Of a stretch of 11,993 nt of DNA, positions 1-6,208 are shown in pieces. Positions within the stretch are counted from its first letter, which is position 1, and each line of letters begins with the position of its first letter. The notes under the pieces were generated by a model. That model did not search any database and was not told the origin of the DNA. It saw only the letters and a list, made by a program, of their open reading frames with translations. The position numbers and the translations under genes are program-made. Origin of the DNA: Lachnospiraceae bacterium (GTDB taxonomy: Bacteria > Bacillota > Clostridia > Lachnospirales > Lachnospiraceae); NCBI GenBank assembly GCA_022798035.1, contig JAAWLS010000042.1:1-11993 (forward strand), written 5' to 3'.

Positions 1-711
1 AAGGCCAATGCAGCTTATGCAGTGGGCGGTCCGGAACAGGCGGTGCGTATGCTGAACACCAATCTGGATTTGGATATTAGGGAGTATGTTTCCTTCGATT
101 TTGCAGCAGTGGCAGAGGCAGTAGACATTTTAGGAGGAGTGGAGGTAGAAGTTACGGCAGAAGAGGCGGGCCACTTGAATAATTACTGTATTGAGACTGC
201 AAAAGTAACTGGGAAGAGTTATACTATGCTGCCAGGAGCAGGAACTTATAATTTGAATGGCGTGCAGGCAGTGTCTTACGGCAGAATACGTTACACGGCG
301 GGAGACGATTTTAAGAGAACGGAACGTCAGCGGCTGATAGTGGATAAGATGGTAGAAAAGGCTTTGGCTTCTGATATGGGAACCATTAACGAGTTGATTG
401 ATACCGTATTTCCAGAAGTTAAGACTAGTCTGTCTAAGACGGAGATTCTTAGCCTTGCCAAGGATGCTTTTAATTATAAAATGGGAGAGAGTGCAGGATT
501 CCCTTTTGACAGGGAAAATGAGGTCGTGAGTATTTCTTATCAGAAAGGAAGCCAGGACTGCGTTATTCCAGCAGATTTAGCTTCCAATGTCAAACAGCTT
601 CACGACTTTTTATTTGGCACCACAAGTTACAAGGTGACAGACAGCGTAGAAAGTATCAGTAATGAAATTGAATACCGAACTGGAGTCAGAGCGAAAGCGA
701 AAGCGGAATAA
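1..711 (+). CDS. LytR-CpsA-Psr (LCP) family glycopolymer transferase, 5' truncated by window edge
   Basis: The reading frame is open from the first base (K-A-N-A-A-Y-A...), so the gene begins before the window; 236 residues are visible. The GTG at position 22 is an internal Val codon, not a start. LCP hallmarks are present: an N-A-A-Y-A-x-G-G-P segment (visible residues 3-11), a V-S-F-D-F strand, the I-L-G-G-V-E-V segment, and the basic motif R-Y-T-A-G-D-D-F-K-R-T-E-R-Q-R at about residues 97-111. In the family those Arg and Asp residues bind the polyprenyl-pyrophosphate lipid. Family knowledge: membrane-anchored enzymes acting outside the cell that transfer teichoic acid or other wall glycopolymers from a lipid carrier to peptidoglycan. 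The N-terminal membrane anchor is expected upstream and not seen. The stop lies 14 bp before glmS, so both are probably on one transcript and both serve wall building. The exact polymer substrate cannot be told. Confidence 0.9.
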   Translation, partial: KANAAYAVGGPEQAVRMLNTNLDLDIREYVSFDFAAVAEAVDILGGVEVEVTAEEAGHLNNYCIETAKVTGKSYTMLPGAGTYNLNGVQAVSYGRIRYTAGDDFKRTERQRLIVDKMVEKALASDMGTINELIDTVFPEVKTSLSKTEILSLAKDAFNYKMGESAGFPFDRENEVVSISYQKGSQDCVIPADLASNVKQLHDFLFGTTSYKVTDSVESISNEIEYRTGVRAKAKAE

Positions 712-725
712 CAGGAGGAATTTAT

Positions 726-2552
726 ATGTGTGGAATTGTAGGATATATCGGAGAGTCTCAGGCAGCACCTATTTTACTGGACGGTCTGGCAAAACTGGAA
801 TACAGAGGATATGACTCTGCCGGAATTGCAGTGTATGACGGAGAAGAAATCAAAGTGCAGAAAGCGGTTGGGCGGTTAAAAGCGCTCAGCGAACTGACTC
901 ATGACGGGGCAACGATGCCAGGAATTTCCGGAATCGGTCATACCAGGTGGGCAACACACGGAGCGCCCTCCAATGACAATGCCCATCCTCATTATAATCA
1001 GACAGAGACCATTGCTGTGGTACACAATGGGATTATTGAGAATTACTTAAAATTGAAAAAGCGGCTGGAAGAGAAAGAATGTAAATTTCTCTCAGAGACG
1101 GACACGGAAGTGGTGGCGCACCTTCTGGATTACTACTATAAAGGAGACCCGGTGGAGGCAATCACCAAGATTATGCACCGGGTGGAAGGTTCTTATGCTC
1201 TGGGAATTATTTTTAAGGAGCACCCGGACAAAGTCTATGCTGTGCGCAAAGACAGTCCGTTAATCGTGGGACATGGGAAAGACGGTAATCTGATTGCCTC
1301 TGATGTTCCAGCTGTTTTAAAATATACCAGAAATGTATATTTTATTCAGAACGAAGAAATTGCAGTTTTGACGAAAGAGGATATTAGATTCTACAATGTG
1401 GATGGAGAGGAAATCCAGAAAGAATCCACCACCATAGACTGGGATATCAATGCGGCGGAAAAAGGCGGTTATGAGCATTTTATGCTGAAAGAAATGTATG
1501 AACAGCCTAAGACGGTGCGCGATACCCTGAATCCTCGTGTAAAGGACGGGGAGATTGTGATTGAGGAGCTTGGAATGAGCGATGAGGAAATACAGGCCAT
1601 CCGAAAAATCCATATCGTGGCCTGCGGCTCTGCTTATCATACCGGCGTGACAGCCAAATATGTGCTGGAGAGTATGGCCAGAATTCCCGTGGAGGTAGAT
1701 TTGGCCTCTGAATTTCGGTATCGCGACCCTATTTTAGGTGAGGATGAGCTGGTGATTATTATCAGTCAGTCTGGGGAGACGGCTGATTCTTTGGCAGCCC
1801 TCAGAGAGGCGAAGTCCAAGGGAGCTAAGACATTGGGAATTGTCAATGTAGTGGGAAGTTCCATTGCAAGAGAGGCAGATAAGGTGATGTACACCTGGGC
1901 CGGTCCAGAGATTGCAGTGGCAACAACCAAAGCTTACAGCGCTCAGCTGATTGCAGAGTATCTTCTCGCCATCAAATTTGCTCAGGTGCGGGGAGAGATT
2001 ACAGAGGAGGAAGTGTCAGGATTCTTAAAAGACCTTCAGAAACTGCCGGAGCAGATTGAGATGCTTTTGAGCAACAAAGAGAAGATTCAGCATTTTGCCA
2101 ACCGTTATATTGCCGCAAAGGATGTATTTTTTGTGGGCAGAGGCATTGACTATGCTATTTCCATGGAGGGCTCTCTGAAGTTGAAAGAAATTTCCTATAT
2201 TCACTCAGAAGCTTATGCGGCAGGTGAATTGAAACATGGAACGATTTCTCTGATTGAAGAGGGAACGCTGGTGGCTGCGGTGGTGACGCAGGAATCCTTA
2301 TACAAGAAAACCATCAGTAATATTGTGGAGTTAAGCAGCAGAGGCGCTTTTGTGCTGGCTGTGACAAACGCAGGCAACCGGGAGATTGAGAAGGCGGCGG
2401 ATTATGTTATCTATATTCCCCAGACCAACAAATATTTCACCAATTCCCTGGCAATCATTCCTCTGCAGCTTTTCAGCTATTATGTGTCTGTGGGCAAAGG
2501 CTGTGATGTGGATAAACCGAGAAATCTGGCAAAATCTGTAACGGTAGAATAA
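726..2552 (+). CDS. glmS: glutamine--fructose-6-phosphate aminotransferase (isomerizing)
   Basis: Makes glucosamine-6-phosphate from fructose-6-phosphate and glutamine, the first committed step to UDP-GlcNAc for peptidoglycan; cytosolic. The 608 residues match the usual length. The N-terminal class II glutamine amidotransferase domain begins M-C-G-I-V-G, with Cys2 as nucleophile after Met removal, then H-T-R-W-A-T-H-G (72-79), H-N-G-I-I-E-N-Y (100-107) and S-E-T-D-T-E (123-128). Two SIS sugar-isomerase domains follow: the first with V-A-C-G-S-A-Y-H-T-G (298-307) and S-Q-S-G-E-T-A-D-S (347-355), the second with E-G-S-L-K-L-K-E-I-S (481-490) and E-L-K-H-G (501-505). The expected catalytic E488, H504 and C-terminal K603 are present, and the tail reads K-S-V-T-V-E as in the family. 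The RBS AGGAGGAA at 713-720 fixes the start. The 14-bp gap from the LCP gene leaves no room for a glmS ribozyme here. Identification is essentially certain. Confidence 0.98.
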   Translation: MCGIVGYIGESQAAPILLDGLAKLEYRGYDSAGIAVYDGEEIKVQKAVGRLKALSELTHDGATMPGISGIGHTRWATHGAPSNDNAHPHYNQTETIAVVHNGIIENYLKLKKRLEEKECKFLSETDTEVVAHLLDYYYKGDPVEAITKIMHRVEGSYALGIIFKEHPDKVYAVRKDSPLIVGHGKDGNLIASDVPAVLKYTRNVYFIQNEEIAVLTKEDIRFYNVDGEEIQKESTTIDWDINAAEKGGYEHFMLKEMYEQPKTVRDTLNPRVKDGEIVIEELGMSDEEIQAIRKIHIVACGSAYHTGVTAKYVLESMARIPVEVDLASEFRYRDPILGEDELVIIISQSGETADSLAALREAKSKGAKTLGIVNVVGSSIAREADKVMYTWAGPEIAVATTKAYSAQLIAEYLLAIKFAQVRGEITEEEVSGFLKDLQKLPEQIEMLLSNKEKIQHFANRYIAAKDVFFVGRGIDYAISMEGSLKLKEISYIHSEAYAAGELKHGTISLIEEGTLVAAVVTQESLYKKTISNIVELSSRGAFVLAVTNAGNREIEKAADYVIYIPQTNKYFTNSLAIIPLQLFSYYVSVGKGCDVDKPRNLAKSVTVE

Positions 2553-2583
2553 CTTGCAAAATTTTTTGAAATGAGATAGAATG

Positions 2584-2624
2584 GGAAACTGATGGCCTGC
2601 CCGGCTGTCAGTTTCCTATATTTT
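2584..2624 (+). terminator. intrinsic terminator after glmS
   Basis: Arms GGAAACTGA (2584-2592) and TCAGTTTCC (2608-2616) are perfect complements. The stem continues inward through two wobble pairs and G-C pairs (2593-2597 with 2603-2607), giving about 14 bp around the loop TGCCC. It is followed by the T-rich TATATTTTATCTT. It sits 31 bp after the glmS stop, as expected for the end of the LCP-glmS transcript. Confidence 0.85.
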
Positions 2625-2664
2625 ATCTTATAGGAAATTCCTCTGGATTTCCTATAAGATAAAA
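2621..2664. repeat. perfect 18-bp inverted repeat
   Basis: TTTTATCTTATAGGAAAT (2621-2638) is followed by an 8-base spacer and its exact reverse complement (2647-2664). The outer ends are T-runs on the 5' side and A-runs on the 3' side, so on neither strand is the stem followed by a U-tract. It therefore does not look like a simple terminator, although its first bases supply the U-tract of the glmS terminator. The perfect arms and A/T composition resemble the ends of small palindromic repeats (REP- or MITE-like), which is inference. Confidence 0.8.
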
Positions 2665-2665
2665 A

Positions 2666-2777
2666 GCCCTCTGGGCAAGATGCGCACGCAAATGCAAAGG
2701 AAATATATCGCTAAAGCGACGCATTTGCGGCGCAGAATTTCGCAAAGCGAAATTCTTTCTTGTCTTATGGGAAAGAC
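2666..2777. repeat. cluster of palindromic hairpins, possible dispersed repeat or structured RNA
   Basis: Four further stems follow the 18-bp inverted repeat. GCCC-TCT-GGGC is at 2666-2676. A long stem pairs TGCGC (2681-2685) and CGCAAATGC (2687-2695) with GCATTTGCG (2721-2729) and GCGCA (2730-2734), leaving A2686 bulged, and holds an inner TCGCT/AGCGA hairpin (2708-2719). AGAATTTCGC-AAA-GCGAAATTCT is a perfect 10-bp hairpin at 2734-2756. A weaker GTCTT/AAGAC stem is at 2762-2777, followed by CTTTTT. No coding frame here is convincing. Nearly every base between glmS and the GtrA gene is paired. Whether the element recurs in the genome cannot be seen from this window. Confidence 0.65.
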
Positions 2778-2804
2778 CTTTTTACGAGGAAATGAGAGGA
2801 TATT

Positions 2805-3227
2805 ATGAAAAAGATTTTCAAACAATTTTGCAGATTCAGTGCAGTGGGCGTCGTATCGTTTTTGATAGACTATGGACTTCTGTTTACATTTACGGAGTCG
2901 CTTCACATGCATTACCTTTGGTCGTCCATGCTGTCTTTCTCCGCGGCGACGGTTTTTAATTATGTGTACAGCACCAAATATGTGTTTGAGTGCAGCGGGG
3001 AGAGAAGAACGGGGCAGTTTGGAATGTTCCTTCTGCTGGGCTTTTGCGGACTGCTTTTGAATTCTATCTTTATGAAGATGCTTGTGGAGCATATGGAACT
3101 GCATTATATGCTGGCCAAAATCTGCGCAGCATTTTTAGTGTCTCTATGGAATTTTGGTTCCAGAAAAATCTTTTTGGAAGAAAGTTTCAGAGACAGAATT
3201 TCCGGAAGGAGAAGAGGACTGCTCTGA
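2805..3227 (+). CDS. GtrA-family small membrane protein
   Basis: 140 residues with four predicted membrane helices at about 9-30, 36-57, 70-92 and 101-117. This is the usual size and topology of the GtrA-like family (PF04138). The N-terminus F-C-R-F-S-A-V-G-V-V-S-F-L-I-D-Y and the repeated motifs F-N-Y-V-Y-S-T-K-Y-V-F (51-61) and W-N-F-G-S-R-K-I-F (115-123) are family hallmarks. Family knowledge: GtrA proteins are implicated in moving or flipping polyprenyl-linked sugars across the membrane for cell-surface polysaccharide or glycosylation. No partner glycosyltransferase (such as GtrB/DPM1-like) is in the window. The RBS GAGAGGA at 2794-2800 supports the ATG. The gene stands alone between hairpins on both sides, so it is probably monocistronic. 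I could not pick out a convincing promoter in the hairpin-filled upstream region. Confidence 0.88.
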   Translation: MKKIFKQFCRFSAVGVVSFLIDYGLLFTFTESLHMHYLWSSMLSFSAATVFNYVYSTKYVFECSGERRTGQFGMFLLLGFCGLLLNSIFMKMLVEHMELHYMLAKICAAFLVSLWNFGSRKIFLEESFRDRISGRRRGLL

Positions 3228-3233
3228 ATTTTT

Positions 3234-3272
3234 GGCAGCTGTTCTGAAAGGGTTGAATAGCTGCCGGTTTTG
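3234..3272 (+). terminator. probable intrinsic terminator after the GtrA gene
   Basis: GGCAGCTGTTC (3234-3244) pairs with GAATAGCTGCC (3255-3265) over 11 bp with one G-T wobble, around a 10-base loop. It is followed by GGTTTTGC, a short and interrupted T-tract. The stem starts 6 bp after the GtrA stop codon. Confidence 0.65.
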
Positions 3273-3288
3273 CGAAAAGGAATTGTGA

Positions 3289-3325
3289 CAGGGTATCCTC
3301 TAGGGAGAAGATACCCTGAAGTTTT
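3289..3325 (+). terminator. second hairpin, possible backup terminator or leader element
   Basis: CAGGGTATC (3289-3297) pairs perfectly with GATACCCTG (3310-3318). An inner CTC/GAG stem (3298-3300 with 3305-3307) closes a TAGG loop. It is followed by AAGTTTTG, a weak T-tract. It could be a second terminator for the GtrA transcript or part of the htrA upstream region. Confidence 0.45.
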
Positions 3326-3347
3326 GTGTGATGGAATGGGTTTTAGA

Positions 3348-3397
3348 TATCACGTATTTTTAAAATATTTGTCACATTTTTATCACAAATATTACGT
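3348..3397 (+). promoter_or_regulatory. putative operator/promoter region of htrA
   Basis: Two kinds of repeat overlap. The heptamer TRTCACR occurs three times in the same orientation, at 3348 (TATCACG), 3370 (TGTCACA) and 3381 (TATCACA). Spacings of 22 and 11 bp would place the copies on one face of the helix. AATATTTGT (3364-3372) and ACAAATATT (3385-3393) also form a perfect 9-bp inverted repeat 12 bp apart. A possible -35 TTGTCA (3369-3374) lies within it, with a poor -10 TATTAC (3390-3395) at a short 15-bp spacing, so the promoter itself is uncertain. In other Firmicutes htrA genes are induced by secretion stress through OmpR-type response regulators, which often bind in-phase direct repeats. 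That is by analogy only. Confidence 0.4.
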
Positions 3398-3447
3398 AGA
3401 CTGCTTAATAGAGAGAAAAGCACGGAGGAAGAAAGGAGCAGTTTATT

Positions 3448-4971
3448 ATGGAAGATAACAATAAAAATAACAATCCCGATTCTTTGTATTCCTACAGTTA
3501 TATGAATCAGGAGAATCAGGAACACAATCCAAATTATTATGAGAGACAGGAAGAAGAGAGAATCCGGGCCGCTTCCGGACAGGAGCAGACGGAACATCAA
3601 GAACGTGTTTACAGAATAGGGGAGGATTCTTACAGGCAGAATAATACCCGTAATGACCAGCAGTTCTATCAAAGTCAATGGAGTCAGACATCAGAACCGG
3701 AAAAGAAGAAAAAAAAGAAAAAGCAGAAAATTTTCAGAGAAAAACAAGCCCACGGATTTGGTGTGACTATGGCAAAATGTGCCGCATTGGCTCTCGTATT
3801 CGGGCTGGTGTCAGGCACCGTATTCTATGGCACGGGACTAGCCTTTGAATATGGAAAGAAAACTTCTGGCAGCGCTCTTTTGGAGAACACTTCAGGAGGC
3901 AGCGGCAAGAAAGACGGAACCACTACAAACAGCGGTAATCTCTCTGCCACCGGCGTCAGCACAGCGACAACCATTAACGATGTGGCTGATATTGTGGACA
4001 ATGTAATGCCTTCTATTGTATCTATCACTAATATAGGACAGGAAGAGTGGGGCAGTTTCTTTGGACGCACCTACATTCAGGACACGGAGAGCGCCGGAAG
4101 CGGAATTATTATCGGGCAGACAGAGAAAGAAATCTATATCGCAACTAACAATCATGTGGTAGCTAACGCGAAACAGCTTCGGGTAAATTTTGTGGACGAC
4201 CAGGCAGTGACTGCAGACATCAAAGGGACAGACCCTAGCACAGATTTAGCAGTGCTGTCAGTGGCAGTGAAAGATATTCCCGCTGAGACCATGGAGAAAA
4301 TAAAAGTTGCAACACTGGGAACATCAAAAGATGTCAGAGTAGGAGAGTCTGTAGTGGCAATTGGAAATGCGCTGGGTTATGGACAATCTGTGACTACCGG
4401 AGTTATCAGTGCCATTGACCGGGAAGTGACGGTACAGGATGAAAGTACAGGCGCATCCATTACCAATGATTTGATTCAGACCAATGCTGCCATCAATCCT
4501 GGAAACAGCGGCGGCGCGCTCTTAAATATGAAGGGAGAAGTTATCGGCATCAATTCCGTGAAATATGCAGATACCCAGGTAGAAGGAATGGGATTTTCCA
4601 TTCCGATATCTGTGGCAGAACCGATTGTCAATGATTTGATTACAAGAGAGGTAGTGGATGAGTCCAGTTCTGCATATCTGGGTGTGGCAGGTCAGGATGT
4701 GACAAGAGAACTGTCAGAGAACTTTGGAATGCCGGAAGGATTGTACATTACGTTTGTACAGGAAAACAGCGCCGCAGAACGGGCTGGAATCAGGAAGGGC
4801 GATGTTCTCACAGAATTTGACGGAAAAAAAGTAAACTCCATGGCTGGACTGGAAGAGATTATACAGTATTATGCCGCTGGAACAGAAGTGGAACTGACCA
4901 TTCAGACCAACCAGAATGGCGAATGGCAGGAGCAAAAAGTGACTGCAGCTCTTGGGAAAAAGAACAACTGA
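3448..4971 (+). CDS. htrA: membrane-anchored HtrA/DegP-type serine protease with PDZ domain
   Basis: 507 residues in three parts. Residues 1-103 are a hydrophilic, Asn/Gln/Glu-rich cytoplasmic head ending in a lysine block (86-92). One membrane helix (about 104-133) follows, then a Gly/Ser/Thr linker (140-175). The trypsin-like domain (about 176-400) carries the triad His236 (in N-N-H-V-V), Asp266 (in S-T-D-L-A-V-L) and Ser354 (in N-P-G-N-S-G-G-A-L). A single PDZ domain covers about 408-500, with its G-I-R-K-G-D-V-L motif at 447-454. Family knowledge: such proteases degrade misfolded secreted proteins on the outer face of the membrane. With no signal-peptidase site seen, the helix should act as a permanent anchor. 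The RBS AAAGGAG (3432-3438) sits 9 bp before the ATG. Codons 86-92 contain an A8 run (3709-3716). Upstream repeats suggest stress regulation. I see no clear terminator between it and arcC. Confidence 0.95.
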   Translation: MEDNNKNNNPDSLYSYSYMNQENQEHNPNYYERQEEERIRAASGQEQTEHQERVYRIGEDSYRQNNTRNDQQFYQSQWSQTSEPEKKKKKKKQKIFREKQAHGFGVTMAKCAALALVFGLVSGTVFYGTGLAFEYGKKTSGSALLENTSGGSGKKDGTTTNSGNLSATGVSTATTINDVADIVDNVMPSIVSITNIGQEEWGSFFGRTYIQDTESAGSGIIIGQTEKEIYIATNNHVVANAKQLRVNFVDDQAVTADIKGTDPSTDLAVLSVAVKDIPAETMEKIKVATLGTSKDVRVGESVVAIGNALGYGQSVTTGVISAIDREVTVQDESTGASITNDLIQTNAAINPGNSGGALLNMKGEVIGINSVKYADTQVEGMGFSIPISVAEPIVNDLITREVVDESSSAYLGVAGQDVTRELSENFGMPEGLYITFVQENSAAERAGIRKGDVLTEFDGKKVNSMAGLEEIIQYYAAGTEVELTIQTNQNGEWQEQKVTAALGKKNN

Positions 4972-5071
4972 CAGGCGGCAGTTTGGATGTGTTTTTGACA
5001 GAAGAGTCCTGCTTTGTAGAAAATAGAGAGCCAGACTCCTGCACCAACAGCAGTCACATATGGATTTCCTC

Positions 5072-5100
5072 TTTTAAAATAACAGAAAGTATGTTAGAAT
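5072..5100 (+). promoter_or_regulatory. extended -10 promoter for arcC
   Basis: TG-T-TAGAAT at 5092-5100 is an extended -10 element differing from TATAAT at one base. A weak -35 (TTTTAA, 5072-5077) lies 17 bp upstream. Transcription would start near 5107, giving a leader of about 60 nt. The rest of the 195-bp gap after htrA (4972-5071) shows nothing convincing. Confidence 0.6.
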
Positions 5101-5112
5101 AAGTACAGATTA

Positions 5113-5146
5113 CGATGCCAATCCGGGAAATGCCTGGATTGGCGTT
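5113..5146 (+). other. stem-loop in the arcC 5' leader
   Basis: GCCAATCC (5117-5124) pairs with GGATTGGC (5136-5143). The stem extends inward by G-T and G-C pairs to an AAATG loop and outward by weaker pairs. It lies between the predicted start of transcription and the RBS (CGGAGG, 5155-5160). No T-run follows, so it is not an ordinary terminator. It could stabilise the mRNA 5' end or bind a regulator; neither is shown. Confidence 0.55.
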
Positions 5147-5166
5147 CTAGCTTACGGAGGTATGTT

Positions 5167-6099
5167 ATGAGAAAGAAGAAGATTGTGATTGCTCTTGGGC
5201 ATGACGCATTGGGCACAACGCTGCCGGAGCAGAAAAGCGCAACAAAGAGAACGGCCAGAGCGGTGGCCGATTTTGTGAGAGACGACTACCAGGTGGCAAT
5301 TTCCCATAGTAATGGACCGCAAGTTGGAATGATTCATACGGCAATGGCAGAGTTCTGCAAAATATATCCAGAGTATACGGCGACGCCTATGTCTGTCTGC
5401 TCCGCAATGAGCCAGGGATACATCGGCTATGATTTGCAGAATGCCATCCGCACGGAACTTTTGAATCGGGGCATTTACAAACCTGTCTCCACAATTTTGA
5501 CCCAGGTCTGTGTGGACCCTTATGACGAGGCATTTTATACTCCCGCCAAAGTGATTGGGCGTGTGATGACAAAAGAAGAGGCGGAGCTGGAAGAAAAAAA
5601 AGGAAATCACATCATGGAGACAGAGACAGGGTACCGCAGAATTGTAGCGGCTCCCAAACCGGTGGATATCGTAGAGATAGATGCCATCCGTGCACTTCTG
5701 AAGGCAGACCAGATTGTAATTGCCTGCGGCGGAGGCGGAATACCGGTACTTGCTCAGGAACACAGGCTCAAGGGAGCCAGTGCAGTGATTGAAAAGGACC
5801 TTGCGGCAGGAAAACTGGCGGACATGATAGATGCAGAGCGTTTGATTATTCTGACAGGGGTGGAGAAAGTATGCCTGAATTTCGGCAGAGAGAATGAAAT
5901 TCCCATTGATGAGATGACAACGGCTCAGGCAGAAAAATATATGGAGGAGGGGCAGTTTGAGGAAGGCTCCATGCTTCCCAAAATAGAGGCGGCATTAGAA
6001 TTTATCGGGAATTCTGCAGTGCGCAGCGTACTGATTACCAAGCTGGATACCTCTGAGGAAGAGCGAAAAGAGATTACCGGAACCGTGATACGAAAATAG
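5167..6099 (+). CDS. arcC: carbamate kinase
   Basis: Catalyses the reversible transfer of phosphate between carbamoyl phosphate and ADP to give ATP, ammonia and CO2; usually the energy-yielding last step of arginine, agmatine or purine breakdown. The 310 residues are the normal length. Amino-acid-kinase fold motifs are seen: S-H-S-N-G-P-Q-V-G (46-54), S-A-M-S-Q-G-Y-I-G-Y-D-L (79-90), V-I-A-C-G-G-G-G-I-P-V (184-194), G-A-S-A-V-I-E-K-D (203-211), E-G-S-M-L-P-K (266-272), and the C-terminal G-T-V-I (305-308). The N-terminal loop usually reads G-G-N but is G-H-D here (11-13); the rest of the active site looks intact. No arginine deiminase or ornithine carbamoyltransferase lies beside it. Its promoter, leader hairpin and strong terminator suggest a single-gene unit. 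The RBS CGGAGG is 6 bp before the ATG. The symbol follows the family; the pathway served is unknown. Confidence 0.93.
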   Translation: MRKKKIVIALGHDALGTTLPEQKSATKRTARAVADFVRDDYQVAISHSNGPQVGMIHTAMAEFCKIYPEYTATPMSVCSAMSQGYIGYDLQNAIRTELLNRGIYKPVSTILTQVCVDPYDEAFYTPAKVIGRVMTKEEAELEEKKGNHIMETETGYRRIVAAPKPVDIVEIDAIRALLKADQIVIACGGGGIPVLAQEHRLKGASAVIEKDLAAGKLADMIDAERLIILTGVEKVCLNFGRENEIPIDEMTTAQAEKYMEEGQFEEGSMLPKIEAALEFIGNSAVRSVLITKLDTSEEERKEITGTVIRK

Positions 6100-6146
6100 A
6101 ATAGGAAAGCAGAAAGTTTTTGCAGAGCGGATGGAATAAGGATTGG

Positions 6147-6186
6147 AAAGAGACCGTAGAGAAAAAGATACGGTTTCTTTTTTTTT
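6147..6186 (+). terminator. strong intrinsic terminator after arcC
   Basis: AAAGAGACCGTA (6147-6158) pairs with TACGGTTTCTTT (6169-6180) over 12 bp with one G-T wobble and an A-rich loop. The T-run continues to 6186. It ends the arcC transcript 47 bp after the stop codon. Its 3' arm and T-tract overlap the -35 region of the pyk promoter. Confidence 0.92.
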
Positions 6187-6202
6187 GCTTTTTTGCTATA
6201 AT
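6174..6202 (+). promoter_or_regulatory. extended -10 promoter for pyk
   Basis: TG-C-TATAAT (6194-6202) is a perfect extended -10. The -35 position 17 bp upstream reads TTTCTT (6174-6179), a poor match lying in the terminator of arcC, so the promoter depends mainly on the extended -10. Transcription should start near 6209. Confidence 0.8.
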
Positions 6203-6208
6203 AGCGGC

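Noticed and set aside
712..725. glmS ribozyme before glmS
   Set aside because: Only 14 bp separate the genes; the element needs well over 100 nt.
2621..2664. 18-bp inverted repeat as a bidirectional terminator
   Set aside because: Both outer ends are T then A in the wrong sense: no T-tract follows the stem on either strand.
2621..2777. CRISPR array
   Set aside because: The repeated elements are different palindromes, not equal repeats with regular spacers, and there are no cas genes.
2652..3104. 150-residue minus-strand frame
   Set aside because: It runs antisense through the palindrome cluster and the GtrA gene, and its composition is that of a shadow frame. The other minus-strand frames opposite glmS, htrA, arcC, pyk, the amidase and prfB are rejected likewise.
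3270..3458. Possible 62-residue + strand protein upstream of htrA
   Set aside because: It lies across a hairpin and the htrA operator/promoter region, has no convincing RBS or domain, and overlaps the htrA start.
4972..5071. Terminator after htrA
   Set aside because: Only short imperfect matches (such as GAGTC/GACTC) without a T-tract were found.
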